DNA from: Gnetum montanum
Taxonomy: Eukaryota; Streptophyta; Gnetopsida; Gnetales; Gnetaceae
NCBI GenBank assembly: GCA_015680685.1
Contig: MNCI01023267.1
Span: 484,635-548,634, forward strand
DNA length: 64,000 nucleotides
Direction: 5' to 3'
Shown here: one piece after another, positions 58,745 through 64,000 of the stretch
How positions within the stretch are numbered: the stretch's first letter is position 1
Layout: each line of letters starts with the position of its first letter
The notes under the pieces: model-generated
What the model was told of the DNA's origin: nothing
The model's database searches: none
Seen by the model: only the letters and a program-made list of their open reading frames with translations
Position numbers and translations under genes: made by a program

Positions 58745-61700
58745 ATGGCACCAAAGATCAAAAGGAAGAATGCAAAACTGGCCAAAATCGATGAGGTGCG
58801 AGAAAATATGGAGCGCGTTTCGCAGGTGGTGGTCGATGTTCGTGACCCTACGCCTTTGAACCGGTAGGTCATTCCTTACATGCTTATGTTTGTTTTAATG
58901 TCTACTTTTCATGGTATCTTTTGCGTGAATGTGGATTTCAAATTGTGGACCTCGGGTTAATGCGAGGGTTTGATGGGGTTGCGTCTATCGCCGTTGTCAG
59001 GGACGAACCTTGCATTATTGCAAGGGTTTGGGCGATTTCGGCCTGGATAACTAGATGTAGCAAGTTTTCTGTATTAGTCATGCAAATGTAAATGTAGGCG
59101 TTAATGTATGTANGTGGTTTGATTTGTCTGGAGACATCGCCGGTGCCATTTTAGAGCACCTGCTGGCGGGTTCTGCACAAGGGATTCTGGCCTTTTTAAC
59201 AGATGGGGCCATCGATACGGGTCGTCCCGAGGACCGAGAACTTAGCGCCCGGGGCTTAAGGAGCCTAAACTGGATCTGGGAAATGGCTCAGTTTAGTTGT
59301 TATCATGCATATAATACGCTGTTCGTGGCTCGCCATGTCTCGACCTATTTCCAGAACCCACAAGGCACGGTGTACTACGTAGGCGGGTAAGAAAATTTTA
59401 TTAACTGTCTATTTTTTGTTGTTGTTATATGTCTATTATCGATGTGAAATATAAGAGAAGCCTATGTGCAAAATGTAAGATAAGCCTACGTTGTATGGTA
59501 CAGGTCTTTTATTCATGACAACAGGTTAGTCGGAAATGGAGATGCATTATCATGGGCCGAAATGGCAATAATGGCATTTACCTCAACTAGCAATGTACGC
59601 GCTGGTGTTATAGGACAGATTGGCTTTGACATGCGTGAGTACCCCACCCGCTATGCTGGGGCTTTTGAGAATTGCCAGAGACTCGGGTGGCTGCACAATG
59701 ACTGGACCTTAGATCCGCCCCTTACCGTTGAGGACGTGCAGAGGAACTTTCCGCCATTTCCCTTGCCATTTGGACCTGGTAAGGCTATTGTATAGTCAAT
59801 TGTTGCGTAGTATAGTTGTAAATTGTGAGCGTTGCATAATAGTGTTTTAGTTTGATTTGTGTCTTACGCTATTCAGTAAGGGAATCCGGGGAGATTACCC
59901 TTACGATTTCTCGCCATGAGGAGAACACCGTCCTTTTCCGCTACGGTGACATCAAGGACACACAACGCTAGCTCGGCCACTCGGCGGCCCCAGTCGCGGT
60001 GACCACCAAGATCCGAGCAGCAGGGCTAATGCATCTATTTTTAGCTGCAACTCCTGATGTCCCCACCAGTGAAATGCTAACCCTAGTCAACTCCTTCAAC
60101 GAAAAGGCAGAGCGTTTTTGCACCCGCGTACATAACATACGCGTAAGCTTTAACATTGACGCTCAGCTCTTCACGGACCTATTTGGCATCCCCTCGGATG
60201 GCCTTCCCGTAAGTGAGAAGGTGAAGAGGAGCCTTGACTTCCAGGAGTGGCTGAAGGAGTGGGTAAGGGTCCCGAAGGAGACTAAAGGGTTTCCTTGCGA
60301 AAGATTCCAGATGGGCGTTGCCAAGACACTTTATCCCCTTTTTCATGCCTGGACTTTCCCCAAAACCCTCTCACAAGGGAAGTTATTTTCTATAGAACAG
60401 ACCCGTATTATGCGGGAGGTTCTGGAAGAGGGGACCCAATTCAATTGGGTAAGCTATTTCGCTAAGGGGCTGCGCAACGAGATGATCAAGCTTCGCAAGA
60501 AGCTTGAGTCTCGTTTTAATGTGCATTATACCTTCTTCATAGCTTGCCTGCGGCGGTTTGCTGAGTTTCTGGTCATCCAAAGGAATGGGGTCTGGGTGCA
60601 GCAAGACTGAGACCAGCTGTCCAGACCTTGGATTACCCACATCCTCAACACTACCCGTGGGCAGGATCTGCCGGAAGGGATCGGGGAGTCACTGTCTATA
60701 ACGACCAAGGGTTTGGCGGTGCCCCAAGTGCGAGGCCTCGACAGCGTAGGCGGGATAATGCCTACTTACATCGGCGATGCCTCACGAGGGAAACGCTTGG
60801 CGGAAGAAATTGTAGAACCTGCAGCTCGGCGTAAAAGGCTCCGTATAGCCGAGGCCCCTGGGAGTGACGCAGGCCGAACTGTGGCGATCAAAGTTCAGCG
60901 GAGCAAGCCTCCACCTGGTAAGCGTGAAAGAATTGTATTACGCAATGTTTGTTTAGATGGTTTGGAATGATATACTAAGGTGTTGTGATATGACTAGTGA
61001 GAATTACAGAGGAACTGACCTCTGAAAAAGGGGTAGTAATACTAAGTCGTGGGGAGGGGGCCTCAATTTTAGAAGAAGAGGCCCCAGCTGTTAGCGTGAG
61101 CCGTGCACAGGACTGGGTACATGAGGAGGCCCCGGCTACTGGAACCAACGATGCACAGACTCAAGTGCGTGAAGAGGAAAAGGAGGTGAAAGAAATTGGC
61201 GAAGTTTCCACTGTCACCGGTAGAGGTAATGAGTGTGTTAGCACATTTGCAGGATTCTGTAACTAGATGAAGTTTCTAACTGGATTACGTTACAGGAGAA
61301 GATGATGTATCCACGTCTGTCGCTGTGAGTAGAGCGTGGAGAGACTTCCTTGACAAATTTGCCTTTATGGAAGGTGTTGTCATTGACATGATTGAGCACC
61401 TAGAGCGCGTCGAACCTGGAGCTGGTACGTTATGGTCGTAGTAAGTTTGTGATATTACATAGTGGTAATGTGTCATCAACATTTGATGGTTGTTTCTGTT
61501 AGGAGCTCGCCTCCGATGGGATCCCATGGAGCCCATTGATTTGGACACAGTGGAGCCTCCATCTGATGGAGCAGCCGTGCCACATCACATTTATGAGGAA
61601 ATGTGTAAATGTGCGTTACGCTCGATACGCTCCTTATGGGAAAGTAGGGGCATAAATAAAAGCCTATGGAAAAGGCTACAAAGGTTGGAGTAGAGGGTTG

Positions 61701-62655
61701 AGTCTCTGACTAAAGAGGTCAGAGACTTAAGATCACGGTGCGACTTCCTACATGCGCGAGTGATAGGGGATGAAGACTGGCATACCACTGTTGTCGATTA
61801 CTCCCGTTATTGGACCGCCATCAAAAACAGTGTACAGACCAGTCAGGCATTGGTAGAGCAGTGGATGCAGATAGAACTCCTAGCTCAGAAAAGCCAGGAC
61901 TGGAGGGATTATTGTGCGTGTGTGCAAGAGTGGGGGCAAAAGGAGAAGGACCACAAACATCTGTATAAGTGAGAAAGCATTGCTTATCGGAAACTTTATC
62001 GTGATTCTGCCGTCAGGGCCCAATCCTTGGAAGTCTTCCTAGACGTCATTGGAGCTTCCGAAGCCTTCAAGAAGTTCGAAGAGCAGGTGACTGTAAGTGC
62101 ATCCCCAGAAAGGGAGATGACTCTCCCTAGGGGTCAGGCTACAATCCCTACTTTCTTCCCGGACCCACCCCGTTGGAGTAGCGTGGAGAAAGGGAAAGTG
62201 AAGGCTAGAGCTGCCTTGGGAGAGGATGTGTGGCCAGATCTAATGGAGGAAGAGATTATGAAGCACCTGTGGGCTGGCCTGGACAAGCTTCCCTTTGCTA
62301 CGGAAGCAGGGCCGTCGCAAGTAAGTTTATGCATGACTTAGTTTGCATTTTCTAATTATGATGTTAAATCTTGTGTAGCTAATGTGCTTACTGTATTTAG
62401 GGACCAACGGAGGATAGGGAAGGCGAATAAGCTGAGGATCCAGTAGAGGAAGCTGCAGAAGCAGAGGAAGAGGAAGAATGCAGCGATGAAGAGCGTCCTC
62501 CCGTGGAGCCGGTGCTGAAACAAGGACCTCATGAAGAGGAAATTCTTCATGAAAGAATAATTCCCAGAGACGACGACCCACTGGAGGACGATCCACCAGG
62601 GCTGGATCCGGATTTAAGAGATACTGGTGACAGCGGCAGTAGAGGAAATGCGTAA
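58745..62655 (+). pseudogene. Antisense multi-exon gene in element E, paralogue of 47618-51944
   Basis: Exons as read: 58745-58863, about 59114-59386, 59525-59778, 59877-60917, 60998-61225, 61296-61424, 61503-62320 and 62401-62655. Borders are GT/AG and, after the N at 59113, all joins are in frame, which is strong support. Exon 1 is lysine-rich (MAPKIKRKNAKLAK, a possible nuclear signal). The first half of the HAD-like exon, with motif I, is missing at the N, probably lost in assembly; the second half ends NTLF...YFQNPQGTVYY. The middle domain keeps FGIPSDGLPV, LYPLFHAWTFPKTLSQ and NWVSYFAKGL. Then come an acidic part, LRWDP, a coiled coil and an acidic tail (DEERPP). Stops near 59970, 60608, 61691, 61969 and 62428 make it a pseudogene as read here. 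Confidence 0.78.
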
Positions 62656-63245
62656 TTGTGGCTTACGCATACTTTTATTGATGTGGGGTGAAGTATTGTT
62701 TTATGAATGACTGAAAAGATGCGTTGTAAGACCTGGTGGATGTTCTAAATGTCAATTATATATATTTTCTTTTTTTGGCTTTTGTGTTTTGACCTATAAA
62801 GCATGAGCGTAATTGTTAAGAATTTCATCTAAGTTATAATGATAGAAAATGTAATTGCTAGTTTAAGGCCATTGCAGGCCGTCATACGATTCTGCGAAAA
62901 CTAGAGACTAGTTTAGGGCCATTGCGGGCCACGGCTAGTTTAAGGCCATTGCGGGCCATGGCGTAATACGCGTAAATGATAATGGTGTACAATTCTGCAT
63001 CACTAGTTTAAGGCCGTTGCGGGCCATAACTAGCGTAGGTGACAGTAGTACATAATCTTGCGTAATTATGATAAAACGATGTGAAAGCGTAAATAGCACG
63101 AGCATAGTAAATCAAATAGCATAAGTAATGACAAGCATAAACACCGAAAGCGAAGGTAGCTTGAAAAGATATGAAACAAAAGAAATGGCTAAGTATAAGT
63201 CGCGATAACTTGCCAAAACATGATAATGTACACAAAGACCATTGT
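62656..63245 (-). repeat. Hairpin modules and spacer downstream of protease, element E
   Basis: GGCC-type modules with ATTGCA, ATTGCG or GTTGCG loops at about 62860-62885, 62920-62935, 62938-62960 and 63005-63030. The remainder is AT-rich and holds no gene. Confidence 0.72.
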
Positions 63246-64000
63246 TCAACCATTAATACGCAACTGTCTCTTAATGGCCTTTATGTCGAGCATCGCGTAA
63301 GGGCAAGGAGCCTAATGGTTTGACTCCTCTACACTGCCATCTGGAAATGGCAGTTCGGCCCAAGCTAGACCATCATCATTGCTGTCGGTTTGTTGAGGGA
63401 TTTGGAGATGGGTCTGATCATCAGTCGTTTCTATCTCCGAACCTCATTCTTCTTCAATGTTATTGACGGTCGTGGGGGTGACTTCGTCACCGCGTATCAC
63501 AACCTCCCCTCCGGCATAGGGCAGGTGTATCTCTTGGTGTATTGGTGACGAAACTACCCTCAGCTGGGCTAACCACGACCTCCCCAAGATCAGGTTGAAT
63601 CTTGGCATCTCCTCGACGACTAAGAAAGTGGCCTCTGTCGAGAACTGATCCCCCGCCACAAACTCAATACGCACCATCCCCTTAACTTGAACCCGTGCCC
63701 CGTTGAACGATTTTACGCAAGCTGTCGTCGTGGGAGTGATCTGGTCGACCAGGCCCAACCTATCCATGATGGAATAGGGTATGACGTTGGTAGCTGCGCC
63801 ATCGTCTACGTGCACTCTCCGGATCCGGTATTGACTGACCCGGATGGTGATAAACATAGGTTCAGTTGTGACTTGACCTTTCTCCAGATCATCTTTAATA
63901 GACTCATCGTGAAAGGTCAGCAAGGTAGGCGTGGGTTGCTCAGCTTCAGAAGGAAACATGACAGCATGTATCGCTTCCTCTTCAGCTGGTAAGCTTTCGT
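63246..64000 (-). pseudogene. gag-pro: Protease end of gag-protease, element E
   Basis: Enters from the right edge. Retropepsin has VHVDDGAATNVIPYSI (about 63775-63825), FNLILGRSWLAQLR and PIHQEIHLPYAGG. A TGA at about 63441-63443 (from CGA by comparison) and a later TGA near 63320 break the tail. It is more diverged from C and D than they are from each other, in keeping with the different LTR. Confidence 0.85.

Larger units (their letters stand above)
21524..64000 (-). mobile_element. Element E: outer Tat element carrying an antisense gene
   Basis: Outermost element of the nest. Its own sequence is 21524-28117 and 58273-64000 (at least 12.3 kb); element D fills the rest. Its order on the minus strand is: gag (outside), protease (to 63246), antisense gene (58745-62655), pol (58319 to 24705), hairpin array, PPT hairpin and 3' LTR. 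The 5' LTR lies beyond the window. The pol reading passes from 58268 to 28117 when D and one CTTTC copy are ignored, which proves the two halves belong together. Confidence 0.88.

Noticed and set aside
58268-62655. The antisense gene of E as a host gene split by retroelements
   Set aside because: The same gene family occupies the same place in D, between protease and pol, and the E pol and protease flank it in order. It belongs to the element.

Overview
This window is repeat-dense nuclear DNA of a land plant. The evidence is Ty3/gypsy LTR retrotransposons of the plant Tat (Ogre/Tat/Retand) lineage, with a second (archaeal-type) RNase H, a CHHC gag knuckle and a primer site matching the 3' end of plant tRNA-Asn. 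A decayed Helitron helicase and introns with plant-like GT/AG borders agree with this. I cannot tell fern from gymnosperm or another large-genome plant. I see no intact single-copy host gene, rRNA, tRNA or CRISPR array. All retroelements except the fragment at 1-499 are read on the minus strand, so their 5' LTRs lie at the higher coordinates.

Layout. (1) 1-499 is the end of a plus-oriented LTR inserted in the gag of element A (505 to about 4700). (2) About 4700-12242 is old accessory DNA: an AT-rich palindromic repeat, a decayed Helitron/PIF1 helicase (about 6180-7195), two diverged LTR-like repeats, and unassigned sequence. (3) Element B (12243-21418) has two 1.7 kb LTRs, gag and protease, but no RT, RNase H or integrase. 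(4) From 21524 past the window end is a three-deep nest. Element E (3' LTR at 21524) is split in its pol by element D (28118-58267, 5-bp duplication CTTTC). D is split in its own 3' LTR by element C (28738-41577, 5-bp duplication CACGT). Removing C and D rejoins the D LTR and the E pol reading.

The most unusual content is in D and E. Between protease and reverse transcriptase each carries, on the opposite strand, the same family of multi-exon gene (47618-51944 and 58745-62655). It has an FCP1/HAD-phosphatase-like N-terminal part with lost catalytic residues, a conserved middle domain I do not recognise, a coiled-coil region and an acidic tail. In D a TATA box lies upstream. Element C has the flanks but not the gene, so the cassette is a presence/absence module. 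A splice-acceptor-like site at the start of pol suggests the cassette sits inside an Ogre-like pro-RT intron.

The elements also share structured noncoding parts. There are dozens of small hairpins (4-6 bp stem, always a 6-nt loop) whose stems change by compensation. A 10-14 bp hairpin abuts the polypurine tract. LTRs, leaders and the cassette 5' region contain many copies of the palindrome GCGTATACGC or related GCGTA half-sites. Coding regions are broken mostly by CAG/CAA to TAG/TAA and CGA to TGA changes, as expected from deamination of methylated cytosine. Several single N positions sit between duplicated or inverted sequence and look like assembly joins.
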